The notes under the pieces were generated by a model. The model did no database searches. It saw only the letters and a list, made by a program, of their open reading frames with translations, and had not been told where the DNA came from. A stretch of DNA of 64,000 nucleotides from an uncultured Pseudohongiella sp. (GTDB lineage: Bacteria; Pseudomonadota; Gammaproteobacteria; Pseudomonadales; Pseudohongiellaceae). The translations under genes and the position numbers were made by a program. The stretch lies in contig OX638323.1 of the NCBI GenBank assembly GCA_951812715.1, forward strand, positions 806,001 through 870,000. Direction: 5' to 3'. Below are positions 8,270 through 16,820 of the stretch, one piece after another. Numbering within the stretch: position 1 is the first letter of the stretch; the number at the start of each line of letters is the position of its first letter.

Positions 8270-9366
8270 CCAGGGTGATCGCGAAGTTGGTCAGCACCTG
8301 CCCGCCGCCGCGGCCAGCCGGCTTGCGCCGCTTCGCGGAAAGGCGCGCGAGCGCAAATCTGGTCCGGATCTGCCTGCTGCTGATCTGCCTGATCGCGGCG
8401 GGCTGCTCCGACCGGCAGTTCGAACGCCGCACCTATGTGTTGACCACGGGAACGACCGGCGGGACTTTCTATCCCGTCGGCGTGGCGCTGTCGACAATCG
8501 TTTCAGCGCGCCAGGACCAGAGTTTCTCGCTGACGGCGATCAGTTCAGCGGGATCCATGGAAAACATCAAGCTGCTCCGCGACAACCAGGCGCAATTCGG
8601 CCTGATTCTCGGCGTCTTCGCCGCCTGGGCCTGGGAAGGCGCCGGACCGATCGGCACGCCGCAGTCGCATATGCGCGCGGTCGGCGCCACCTGGCCGAAC
8701 GTCGAGCATTTCGTGCTGAGCACCGATCTCGTCAGCAGCGGCACCCTTGATGATCTCGCCGACATCGACGGTGAGCGATTCGTGCTCGGCATGCGCAATT
8801 CCGGCGCCGAGCAAACCGGCGCCTATATTCTTGACGCGCTCGGCATCGATTTCCGCAATCGGTTCAGCCTCGCCTACATGGGCTATGGCGCGGTCGCCGG
8901 CGCCATCCAGGACGGCAATATCAGCGGCATGAACGTTCCCGCCGGCGCGCCGGTTGCGGCGATTACCCAATCCTTCGCCCAGATGCGTGAAAGCATCACA
9001 CTGCTGAATTTCACCCAACAACACCTCGATGCGATCAACCAGAATTTACCGCTCTGGAACTTCTACGATCTCCCGGCCGGCACTTACCCCTACCAGCCGG
9101 CGGACGTCACCACCGCCTTCAGTCCCAATGTGCTCGTGACCCGGGAGGATGTCCCCGAAGAAATCGTTTACCAGTTGACCAGACTCATGTGGGAGAGCCT
9201 GCCGACCCTGCGGGAAATTCACAGCGCCACGCGTGAAATGATCCTCGAGCGGGCGCTGTCGGGCATCGTGCTCCCGCTGCATCCGGGCGCCTTGCGCTAT
9301 TACGAGGAAGCCGGCCTGGAGATTTCCGCGGAATTGCGCCCCGCGGTCGTGAATACAATCAAATGA
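8266..9366 (+). CDS. TAXI-family TRAP solute-binding lipoprotein
   Basis: 366 residues from a GTG at 8266 that overlaps the previous stop (GTGA), with GGAGCAAG upstream; an in-frame ATG at 8233 lies inside the cytochrome gene. After a basic leader comes the lipobox CLIAAGCSDR. The mature protein has the TAXI hallmarks: YVLTTGTTGGTFYPVGVALS, SAGSMENIKLLRDNQAQFG, YMGYGAVAGAIQDGNISGM and a C-terminal LPLHPGALRYYEEAG. TAXI proteins normally bind dicarboxylates or glutamate for a TRAP permease. No permease gene is adjacent, so this one may be a solitary receptor or act with the cytochrome operon it belongs to. Confidence 0.85.
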   Translation: MTRVIAKLVSTCPPPRPAGLRRFAERRASANLVRICLLLICLIAAGCSDRQFERRTYVLTTGTTGGTFYPVGVALSTIVSARQDQSFSLTAISSAGSMENIKLLRDNQAQFGLILGVFAAWAWEGAGPIGTPQSHMRAVGATWPNVEHFVLSTDLVSSGTLDDLADIDGERFVLGMRNSGAEQTGAYILDALGIDFRNRFSLAYMGYGAVAGAIQDGNISGMNVPAGAPVAAITQSFAQMRESITLLNFTQQHLDAINQNLPLWNFYDLPAGTYPYQPADVTTAFSPNVLVTREDVPEEIVYQLTRLMWESLPTLREIHSATREMILERALSGIVLPLHPGALRYYEEAGLEISAELRPAVVNTIK

Positions 9367-9540
9367 TACCTGCCTGCTATGGCATATTCCCACGCACATC
9401 AAGCAGTTAGCAGATTCGAACCCGGCAGAACCATAGCGGACGCGCGACGCAGCCTGAAACGGGCCCGGCGCAAGCCGGAAAAGCGCTCAGACCGCGTCGA
9501 AAAGCGCTAGGCGGCAGACCGCGCGCGAACTCAAGCGGGC

Positions 9541-10209
9541 TTATTCAACAACGAAATCGAAATAAGTGTCCGGATACGGCTCGTCGCGCAAGTTGAAATG
9601 CCACCATTCGGTATCGAGCGGTTCAAAGCCGTGCTTCATCATCGTAATCTGCAGCAGCATGCGCCGCGCCCGATGCTGCGGCGAAACCTCCTGGTTCGAC
9701 GGCGCCGAACGTGGATCGAAAAAATCCCAGCGCGTGCCCATGTCGAGTTCCTCGCCGGTTTCCAGCGAAATCAGGGTGAGATCGACCGCCGAGCCCCGCG
9801 AATGTCCCGATTGCTCGGCGATATAACCCTGGTCGAACAGCTCGGATTTGTCGACGTGAGGATAATAGAGCGGCTTCATCGCATCGTCTTCCAGATCCTC
9901 GGCCCAGCGCACGAAATGGTCCACCGCCCGCTGCGGGCGATAGCCGTCGAACAGTTTCAGGCCCAGCCCAACTTCGCGCAATTCCAATTGCACCGCAAGC
10001 AAAGCGTCGGCCGCCTCTCGGGTCAGCAACACTTTTTCCGCTTCGTAGCCGTCAATGGGCGCGCCGATGAAATTTCCACTTCCGGCATAACGCGCTTCGA
10101 TCTGCACGCTGGCGAGGAACTCGCCCATATCGACGAAACCATCCGGAATCTGCGCCAGAGCCGGAAAGGCGAGGCCAATGAGCAAGATCAGTGGTGGAAT
10201 CCGGGGCAT
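9541..10209 (-). CDS. Exported D-alanyl-D-alanine dipeptidase (VanX/DdpX-like)
   Basis: 222 residues from the ATG at 10209, chosen because MPRIPPLILLIGLAFPALAQ is a signal peptide; the frame is open up to 10368 and the ribosome site is weak. Family motifs are intact: SGHSRGSAVDLTLI supplies the SxHxxGxAxD zinc ligands and EWWHF supplies the catalytic Glu and third ligand. GYRPQRAVDHFVRWA holds the conserved Arg. VanX-type enzymes hydrolyse D-Ala-D-Ala. A periplasmic copy outside a van cluster probably serves peptidoglycan recycling or nutrition rather than glycopeptide resistance. Confidence 0.85.
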   Translation of the reverse strand: MPRIPPLILLIGLAFPALAQIPDGFVDMGEFLASVQIEARYAGSGNFIGAPIDGYEAEKVLLTREAADALLAVQLELREVGLGLKLFDGYRPQRAVDHFVRWAEDLEDDAMKPLYYPHVDKSELFDQGYIAEQSGHSRGSAVDLTLISLETGEELDMGTRWDFFDPRSAPSNQEVSPQHRARRMLLQITMMKHGFEPLDTEWWHFNLRDEPYPDTYFDFVVE

Positions 10210-10381
10210 GACGGCTTGAATTTCATGGCGAAGCGACCGGAATGATTTTAGCACGTGCATATCATTCGTTAACGATAGCCAAGGTAGTGTGTGGACCAAT
10301 CGCGATGACACCTGAGGCGCGCGGATAACATATTCATCTGACAGTTGCCGCTTCCCTGAAACTTCCATATACGTCTTTGGA

Positions 10382-10530
10382 TCAAGCTTCGCCGTCTCCG
10401 ACTTTGACTTTGCCGATCATGTCGATCAGTTGGCCGTTATCGCCGGTAGCTGATTGTAGCGTCACCGGCTGATGCGGCCAACGAATCTTCACCTGCCGCC
10501 CTACTCCGCAACCCACCAGTAATGTATCCT
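10382..10530 (-). pseudogene. C-terminal remnant resembling an ASPIC/UnbV domain
   Basis: The minus-strand frame ending at 10382 reads LLVGCGVGRQVKIRWPHQPV and continues to a Gly/Asp-rich end. The 'GLG..VxIRWP..' pattern is the hallmark of the ASPIC/UnbV domain that closes many exported VCBS-repeat proteins. The rest of the gene is missing and the frame upstream is the antisense of the GNAT gene. Read as a 3' stub. The remainder of 10210-10554 holds nothing else I recognise. Confidence 0.35.
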
Positions 10531-10554
10531 GTGCGCGAGCTTGGCTGGGGAAGA

Positions 10555-10986
10555 ATGTTTCGAATGCAGGTAAAACTTGCCACGGACGAAAAGGAACTGA
10601 AGCGAGTCGCGCCGGTAATGCTCGAATTGCGCGACCATTTCGACACAAAAAGTCTGCTCGCGCGAATTCGTCTGCAACAGCAGGACGGTTATCGGATCGC
10701 CTTCGTGGAAGAAGACGGCGAAGTGCTCGCCGTGGCCGGTTTCGTAATTACCCACAAGCTCGCCTGGCACAAGCATTTGTATGTCGACGATCTGGTAACC
10801 GCGGCCGCCCATCGTTCCCGCGGCGCGGGCCGCTGCCTGCTTGAATGGCTCAAGCAACATGCAATCGATAACGGCTGCGAACAATTGCATCTCGATTCCG
10901 GAGTCCACCGGTTCCGGGCGCACAGATTCTATTTGCGCGAAGGCTTTGACATTAACAGCCACCATTTTGCCATCAGCAACCTTTGA
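10555..10986 (+). CDS. GNAT-family N-acetyltransferase
   Basis: 143 residues from the ATG at 10555, with GGGGAAG just upstream; a second ATG at 10564 is possible. Shows the GNAT core: EDGEVLAVAGFVITHKL (strands 2-4), then HLYVDDLVTAAAHRSRGAGR, whose SRGAGR is the R/Q-x-x-G-x-G/A acetyl-CoA loop, then CEQLHLDSGVHRFRAHRFYL and a final YLREGF. Cytoplasmic; substrate unknown. It precedes an acyl-CoA ligase on the same strand by 42 bp, possibly co-transcribed. Confidence 0.82.
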   Translation: MFRMQVKLATDEKELKRVAPVMLELRDHFDTKSLLARIRLQQQDGYRIAFVEEDGEVLAVAGFVITHKLAWHKHLYVDDLVTAAAHRSRGAGRCLLEWLKQHAIDNGCEQLHLDSGVHRFRAHRFYLREGFDINSHHFAISNL

Positions 10987-11028
10987 AGGGGCCGCGCTCC
11001 GGCCAGAGAGAAAACAGGAGAAACTTCC

Positions 11029-12603
11029 GTGATATTTCGAAGTGAACTTCCCGATCTGAAAATCCCCGACGGCAATCTGGTTGATGTCGTGCTGCGGCAT
11101 TGCGGCGAATTAGGCGACAAGCCGGCGCTGGTGGACGGGCCGAGCGGGCGCCAGATCAGTTTTGCCGAATTGCCGGTCATGGTGCGGCGTTTCGCGACCG
11201 GGCTCGCCCGGCGCGGCTTCGGCAAGGGCGATGTGCTCGCCATTTTCATGCCGAATGTGCCGGAATACGGCGTCGCCTTTCTCGGCACGGCGTACCTGGG
11301 CGGCGTCAATACCACGGTCAACTCGCTTTATTCGACCGACGACCTGATCCACCAGTTCAATGATTCCGGCGCGCGCTTCCTGCTGACAATTCCGGATTTT
11401 CTCGACCGCGCCTTGCCCGCGGCCAAAGCAACCGGCATCGAGGAAATCTTCGTGCTCGGCAGCGCGGAAAATTGCACGCCCTATGCGGAGTTACTCAATA
11501 ACGCCGGCGATGCGCCGCAGGCGGACATCGATCCGGTCAAGGACCTGGTCGCCATGCCCTATTCCTCCGGCACCACGGGCCTGGCCAAGGGCGTCATGCT
11601 CAGCCATCGCAATCTGATCGCCAATTTCGTGCTTTCCGGCGAAGTGAATCCGCTGGTTGACGATGACAAGATGTTCGCGGTGCTGCCGTTCTTCCATATC
11701 TACGGCATGGTGCTGCTACTTTGTCTGGCGCTGTATAGCGGCGCCACCTTGCTGTCTTCGCCGCGCTTCGAACTCGAACAGTTCCTGCGGATCGTTCAGG
11801 ATCACCGGGTCACCCTGCTCAGCCTGGTGCCGCCGCTGGTGCTGGCGCTGGCGAAACATCCCATTGTCGATCAATACGATTTGAGCAGCGTGCGTCTGAT
11901 TACCTGCGGCGCCGCGCCGCTCGGCCTGGATCTTGAAGAAGCCTGCGGCAAGCGGCTCGACTGCGGCATCATCCAGGGCTACGGGCTCACGGAAGTTGCC
12001 GGCGCCTGCCATATCCGGGCTCTGGGCAGCGCGCTCGACCTGCCTGGTTCGGTCGGCCCGGTGCTGCAAAACACCGAAAGCAAGATCATCGACGTGGAGA
12101 CAGGCGCCGAACTCGGTCCCAATGAAACCGGCGAAGTGCTGATTCGAGGCGCTCACGTCATGCTCGGATATCTGAACAATCCCGAAGCTACCGCCGACAC
12201 CATCGACGAGGATGGCTGGTTCCATTCCGGAGACGTGGGCTACGCCGATGAAGACGGCTGTTTCTACATTGTCGATCGCGTCAAGGAACTGATCAAGTAC
12301 AAGGCTTACCAGGTCGCGCCGGCGGAGCTCGAAGCCCTGTTGCTGACCCACGAGGCGGTTGCCGACGCCGCGGTAATCCCCTCGCCCGATTTGGAAGCCG
12401 GCGAAGTGCCGAAGGCCTTTGTCGTGCGCAAGGGTGAATTGGACGAACACGAGCTGATGGACTGGGTCGCCGAACGCGTGGCGCCGCACAAGAAAGTGCG
12501 CCGGCTCGAATTCGCCGACGAGATTCCCAAGTCAGCCTCAGGCAAGATTTTACGGCGCTTACTGGTCGAAAGGGAGCGCAAGCAGGTCGCGGGCCAAGCT
12601 TAG
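11029..12603 (+). CDS. AMP-forming acyl-CoA synthetase / 4-coumarate-CoA ligase-like
   Basis: 524 residues, a full-length ANL-superfamily ligase. P-loop-like motif YSSGTTGLAKGVMLSH, the adenylate motif IIQGYGLTEVAG, hinge region DGWFHSGDVGYADEDG followed by YIVDRVKELIKYKAYQVAP, and the C-terminal catalytic lysine in PKSASGKILRRLL. The overall layout is that of 4-coumarate/aryl- or medium-chain acyl-CoA ligases: acid + ATP + CoA to acyl-CoA + AMP + PPi. Start ATG follows a GAGAAAACAGGAG stretch. With the tannase/feruloyl esterase family protein at 20.6 kb it could serve aromatic acid use; that link is inference. Confidence 0.88.
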   Translation: MIFRSELPDLKIPDGNLVDVVLRHCGELGDKPALVDGPSGRQISFAELPVMVRRFATGLARRGFGKGDVLAIFMPNVPEYGVAFLGTAYLGGVNTTVNSLYSTDDLIHQFNDSGARFLLTIPDFLDRALPAAKATGIEEIFVLGSAENCTPYAELLNNAGDAPQADIDPVKDLVAMPYSSGTTGLAKGVMLSHRNLIANFVLSGEVNPLVDDDKMFAVLPFFHIYGMVLLLCLALYSGATLLSSPRFELEQFLRIVQDHRVTLLSLVPPLVLALAKHPIVDQYDLSSVRLITCGAAPLGLDLEEACGKRLDCGIIQGYGLTEVAGACHIRALGSALDLPGSVGPVLQNTESKIIDVETGAELGPNETGEVLIRGAHVMLGYLNNPEATADTIDEDGWFHSGDVGYADEDGCFYIVDRVKELIKYKAYQVAPAELEALLLTHEAVADAAVIPSPDLEAGEVPKAFVVRKGELDEHELMDWVAERVAPHKKVRRLEFADEIPKSASGKILRRLLVERERKQVAGQA

Positions 12604-12671
12604 ACAACCATGCGCATCAAGCAAACAATCAAGTAAAATGTGGCTACGCGCGGCAACCTGAAGCCGCGCAA

Positions 12672-13610
12672 GTGGCCGGAAGATGGATTGCTTTTCATAG
12701 GAGAATCTCGATTATCTCGAACAATGTTCTCATTACTGGCGCGACCGGTTTGATCGGCGGCGCACTTGGCCGGCGACTGGAAAGCCAAGGGCATAAGGTG
12801 TTTGGGCTCGACCGCGGCGATACGGGAGCGGCCTTCCATTATTCAGCAGAGAAGCGGGAAATCCGGCTCGACCCCGGCATCGAACTCGACGCGGTCGTCA
12901 ATCTCGCCGGCGCGAACATTTCCGCGCGACGCTGGAGCCCGGACTACAAGCGGCTCATCATGGACTCCCGGGTTGAGCTTACTCAAGCTCTGGCCGCGGC
13001 GCTTGCAGCTTCGGCGCACAAACCGCGCGTATTGCTGTCCGCCACAGCCATCGGTTTCTACGGAGACACCGGCGCGGAAACCGTCGATGAATCTTGCCCA
13101 CGCGGAACGGATTTTCTCGCCGATGTCGCCGGCAACTGGGAAGCGGCCTGCCAGCCCGCGCTCGACGCGGGAATCCGCACGGTCAACATGCGCTTTGGCG
13201 TGGTGTTGAGCCGTAACGGCGGGGTGCTGAAAGAAATGCTGCTGCCGTTCAAGCTCGGTGGCGGCGGCAAGCTCGGCGACGGCAGACAGTACATGAGCTG
13301 GATAGCCTTGAGCGACGTGATATCGCTGGTCGAATTGTGCCTGCGCGATGACAACATCAGCGGCCCGATCAATTTCGTCTCGGGTCGTCCCGCGACCAAT
13401 GCCGAATTTACCCGAGCCCTCGGCAAGGCGCTGCGGCGCCCCACGATCTCACCCTTCCTGCAAGCCTGGCTGGTTCGTCTGCTGTTCGGCGAAATGGGCG
13501 AAACCTTGTTACTCGGCAGCAATCGCGTCGTTTCCCGGCGCCACGAGGAAATCGGCTTCACGCCATCTGCTCCGAATCTTGCCGACGCGATCAATCTGGA
13601 GCTTGGATAG
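12672..13610 (+). CDS. TIGR01777-family NAD-dependent epimerase (YfcH/SDR39U1-like)
   Basis: Atypical short-chain dehydrogenase with Rossmann motif NVLITGATGLIGGALG, then LAGANISARRWSPDYKRLI, SATAIGFYGDTG, FGVVLSRNGGVLKEML and the C-terminal region EMGETLLLGSNRVVSRRHEE. About 300 residues, normal for the family. Substrate is unknown family-wide. The only conventional start is a GTG at 12672 with a poor ribosome site. A strong AGGAG at 12699-12703 lies seven bases before ATT at 12711, which would give the usual short N-terminus (MISNNVLITGATG), so translation may begin at that ATT. Confidence 0.85.
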   Translation: MAGRWIAFHRRISIISNNVLITGATGLIGGALGRRLESQGHKVFGLDRGDTGAAFHYSAEKREIRLDPGIELDAVVNLAGANISARRWSPDYKRLIMDSRVELTQALAAALAASAHKPRVLLSATAIGFYGDTGAETVDESCPRGTDFLADVAGNWEAACQPALDAGIRTVNMRFGVVLSRNGGVLKEMLLPFKLGGGGKLGDGRQYMSWIALSDVISLVELCLRDDNISGPINFVSGRPATNAEFTRALGKALRRPTISPFLQAWLVRLLFGEMGETLLLGSNRVVSRRHEEIGFTPSAPNLADAINLELG

Positions 13611-13706
13611 CTTTGCCGATCCGCGGCTTGCGCGGAATTGCGGTCGTCTTGCGGTAATGAAAGACGCCACGAACGGATCCAGGCGATGACCCATGGAAAC
13701 CAGGGA

Positions 13707-14120
13707 TCAACATTCACCCGCCTGTTCAAGCACAGCGGCTACGACTTGACGAGACAATCGAAAATTGCCCGCCTCAAGTCTATCCAGCGACGAGCGGACT
13801 GCACTGACCAGTCCCTGCTTCTTCGCCGTGACCAGAACGCCCGCCAGACCGGTATACGCGAGACCGTAGGCTCTTGCATGTGAACGTCCCGAGAGATCGT
13901 CCATGAGTACAAGGCGCGAATCAGCATGCCCGATCGCGTATCCCAGCGTACTGGCTTCCCCGGCGCCGAGCCCCGAAAATGCGGTAGCGTCGAATGGCGG
14001 GTTTGCCACAACAGCCCATCCTGCCCGAATCACATCTATCGTAGACCATAGGACACCCATGTTCTTCGTTACGCATTCGGCAAATCCATATGTTGGCCTG
14101 CGCGGGCAAACATCGTAGTC
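13707..14120 (-). pseudogene. 5'-truncated DUF3368 (PIN-like) gene
   Basis: The minus-strand frame is open from a TAA at 14121-14123 to 13707; its first ATG is at 14060. The protein contains the DUF3368 core: LGAGEASTLGYAIGHADSRL, VLMDDLSGRSHARAYGL, GLAGVLVTAKKQGLVSAVRS and FRLSRQVVAAVLEQAGE. DUF3368 proteins are PIN-fold putative toxins. The usual N-terminal 'SDTSPLI' segment with the first catalytic Asp is absent, and no UPF0175-type antitoxin precedes it. The gene is cut off where the divergent M20 gene begins. Probably inactive. Confidence 0.7.
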
Positions 14121-14152
14121 TTACGTTTTTCGAAACCTGACCGGGACTAACG

Positions 14153-15745
14153 ATGAAAACACTACGTGCGCTCGGCATCGGCGTATTGCTGCTGCCTTTT
14201 TCTTTCCAACTGTCGGCGCAAGAAGCCGGGGGCTTCACCGGCCTGAAGGCCGAGGCCGTGGCAGGCGTCGAATCCATGTCCAAGCTGAACCAGGAAATCG
14301 TCGACAGCCTGTTCTCTTTCTCCGAACTCGGCTTCCAGGAGTTCGAGACCCAACGCTATCTCACCGGGATACTGGTCGAAAACGGCTTCGAGGTGGAACT
14401 AGGCGTGAGCGGCCTGCCCTCGGCCTGGTGGGCGACCTGGGGCGAAGGCGAGCCGGTGATCGCGCTAGGTTCGGATGTCGACGGCATTCCGCGGTCTTCG
14501 CAGACGCCTGGAGTGGCCTATCGTCAGCCCATGATCGAAGGCGCGCCGGGCCATGGCGAGGGTCATAATTCCGGTCAGGCGGTCAACATCGTCGCGGCGC
14601 TGGCGGTGAAGGAAATCATGGAGCGCGAAAACATGCCCGGCACCATCGTGCTTTGGCCGGGCATCGCCGAGGAACTGCTCGGCGCCAAGGCCTGGTATGC
14701 GCGCGACGGCAGGTTCGAAGGCATCGACGCGGTGTTGTTCACCCATGTCTCAAGCAATATGGGCGTGAGCTGGGGCTTGGCCCGCGGCACCGGGCTGATT
14801 TCGGTCGAATACATGTTCGACGGCATCGCCGCCCATGGCGCCGGCGACCCCTGGGATGGCCGCAGCGCGCTCGATGCGGTGGAACTGCTGAATATCGGTT
14901 GGAACTATCGGCGCGAGCATTTGCATCCGCTGCAACGTTCCCACTATGTTATCAACAGCGGCGGAGACCAGCCCAATGTGGTGCCCTCCTATGCCAGCGT
15001 CTGGTACTTCGTCCGCGAAGTGACCGCCGATGGCATCCGGGAAAACTACGAAACCCTGAATCGCATTGCCGAAGGCGCGGCCCTGATGACCGATACCGGT
15101 ATGAGCAGCCGTGTGGTTGGCGCCGCCTATCCCCGGCATTTCAACCGGCCGATCGCCTTGGCCATGGACGAGAACATTCGCCAGGTCGGCCTGCCGCAAT
15201 GGTCCGAGGATGACCAGCAATTCGCCCGCGCCTTGCAGGAACTGATGGGCAGCGATGACCCGCAAGGGCTGGCGCGAGAGCTTTCCGGCATCGGCGAACC
15301 GTTGGAAAACCCGGTCTCCGGCGGTTCCGACGACATCGGCGATGTTTCCTGGACCGTGCCGACGGTAACCTTGCGCTTCCCGTCCAATGTCAGCGGCCTG
15401 CAAGGCCACCACTGGTCCAGCGCCATGGCCATGGCCACGCCGATCGCCCACAAGGGCACGGAGGCCGGCGCCAAGGTAATCGCCACGACGGTGCTCGACC
15501 TGTTGCAGGAGGAATCCCTGGTCGAGGAAGCCTGGAACTACTATGACGACGTGCAAACGGCCGAGGAACAATACCAATCTTTCATCGGGCCAAATGATCC
15601 TCCGGCCATCGAGAAGAATGCCGAAATCATGGCAGAGTTCCGGCCTTTGCTGGAAGAGTTGTATTACGATCCGAGCCGTTTTGATACCTATCTCGATCAA
15701 CTCGGCGTCGATTACCCGCAACTGGATGCAGATACCATCCAGTAA
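14153..15745 (+). CDS. Exported M20-family amidohydrolase (AbgB-like)
   Basis: 530 residues. Signal peptide LGIGVLLLPFSFQLSAQ. The M20/AbgB-type features are visible: SELGFQEFETQRYLTGIL, the metal-binding stretch GSDVDGIPRSSQ, GHGEGHNSGQAVNIVAALAV, PGIAEELLGAKAWY (catalytic Glu pair), and a dimerisation domain with AHGAGDPWDGRSALDAVEL. The second metal site includes QGHHWSSAMAMATPIAHKG. AbgB-like enzymes cleave p-aminobenzoyl-glutamate or related amides; being exported, this one probably acts on external amide-linked amino acids. Followed at 21 bp by a propeller protein and then a membrane reductase. Confidence 0.87.
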   Translation: MKTLRALGIGVLLLPFSFQLSAQEAGGFTGLKAEAVAGVESMSKLNQEIVDSLFSFSELGFQEFETQRYLTGILVENGFEVELGVSGLPSAWWATWGEGEPVIALGSDVDGIPRSSQTPGVAYRQPMIEGAPGHGEGHNSGQAVNIVAALAVKEIMERENMPGTIVLWPGIAEELLGAKAWYARDGRFEGIDAVLFTHVSSNMGVSWGLARGTGLISVEYMFDGIAAHGAGDPWDGRSALDAVELLNIGWNYRREHLHPLQRSHYVINSGGDQPNVVPSYASVWYFVREVTADGIRENYETLNRIAEGAALMTDTGMSSRVVGAAYPRHFNRPIALAMDENIRQVGLPQWSEDDQQFARALQELMGSDDPQGLARELSGIGEPLENPVSGGSDDIGDVSWTVPTVTLRFPSNVSGLQGHHWSSAMAMATPIAHKGTEAGAKVIATTVLDLLQEESLVEEAWNYYDDVQTAEEQYQSFIGPNDPPAIEKNAEIMAEFRPLLEELYYDPSRFDTYLDQLGVDYPQLDADTIQ

Positions 15746-15766
15746 GCCAAAACCGGAGATGCGAAG

Positions 15767-16807
15767 GTGAACGGATTGCGATGGTTTGGCGCGACAGCGC
15801 TATTGTCCAGCGCGCTTGCGGCAAGCGCGTACGCGCAGCAAGTCACCGTTACCCGCTTGCTCGATGGTCCGATCATCGGGCCTGACCTGCATCCCAGCCT
15901 GGGCGTCAACATCCAGGGGCCTTCGCTGATCCAGACGCCCGAATGGTTACCGAACCGCATGGGCCGCTATTACCTCTATTTTGCCGACCACAAGGGGCTG
16001 TACATTCGTCTTGCCTACGCCGAAGAGTTGACCGGGCCCTGGCAAGTTCATGCGCCCGGCAGTTTGCAGATCGGGGAATCTTATTTCGCGCCGGTACGGC
16101 CGGAAATCCCCCAGGCTGAACTCGACGCTCTCGTCGAACAGCGCCGCGCCAGCGGTGCGCGAGTCTCGCACGATCTCGCGCTGGAGCTGACCGAACCGCA
16201 TATCGCCTCGCCGGACGTGCATGTGGATGAGGAAAACCGGCGCATCATCATGTATTTCCATGGCCTTGAAGGGCCGGGATTCCAGCATTCCCGCGTCGCG
16301 CTGTCCGATGACGGCGTCAACTTTTCTACTCTGCCCGAAAACATCGGCCGCACTTACCTGCGTACGTTTAAACACGACGGCATGACCTACGGCATGGCCA
16401 TGCCCGGCCAGTTCTACCGATCCGCGGACGGATTGACTGATTTCCAGGAGGGACCGCGCCTGTTCGTACCGAACATGCGCCATTCCGCGCTGATTGTCAG
16501 GGACGATACGCTATATGTATTCTGGACCCGAGTCGGCGATGCGCCAGAAAGGATCTTGCTCAGCAGCATCGACATCAGCGGCGACTGGAGTGCGTGGCGG
16601 GAATCGCCGGAGGTCGAAGTGCTGCGGCCCGAGTTCGATTGGGAAGGCGCGGACGCGCCGATTGAACCATCGGTGCGCAGTACGGCGTATGGACAGGTAA
16701 ACCAGTTGCGCGATCCGGCCATTTACGTCGAAGGCGACGAGGTTTACCTGCTATACGCGGTCGCCGGTGAAAGCGGCATCGCCATTGCCAGAGTGGATTT
16801 CCAATGA
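15767..16807 (+). CDS. Exported five-bladed beta-propeller protein (GH43-like fold)
   Basis: 346 residues from a GTG at 15767 (CGGAG and GAAG upstream). Signal peptide ATALLSSALAASAYAQ. Repeated blade motifs of GH43/GH32-type propellers are visible: MGRYYLYFADHKGLYIRLAY, ASPDVHVDEENRRIIMYFHG, HSRVALSDDGVNFSTLPENI, FYRSADGLTDFQEG and LRDPAIYVEGDEVYLLYAVA. Catalytic residues cannot be assigned with confidence. It lies in a same-strand run after the M20 amidohydrolase. Probably a secreted glycan- or ester-processing enzyme or binding protein. Confidence 0.65.
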   Translation: MNGLRWFGATALLSSALAASAYAQQVTVTRLLDGPIIGPDLHPSLGVNIQGPSLIQTPEWLPNRMGRYYLYFADHKGLYIRLAYAEELTGPWQVHAPGSLQIGESYFAPVRPEIPQAELDALVEQRRASGARVSHDLALELTEPHIASPDVHVDEENRRIIMYFHGLEGPGFQHSRVALSDDGVNFSTLPENIGRTYLRTFKHDGMTYGMAMPGQFYRSADGLTDFQEGPRLFVPNMRHSALIVRDDTLYVFWTRVGDAPERILLSSIDISGDWSAWRESPEVEVLRPEFDWEGADAPIEPSVRSTAYGQVNQLRDPAIYVEGDEVYLLYAVAGESGIAIARVDFQ

Positions 16808-16820
16808 GAGTCGAGTTTAA

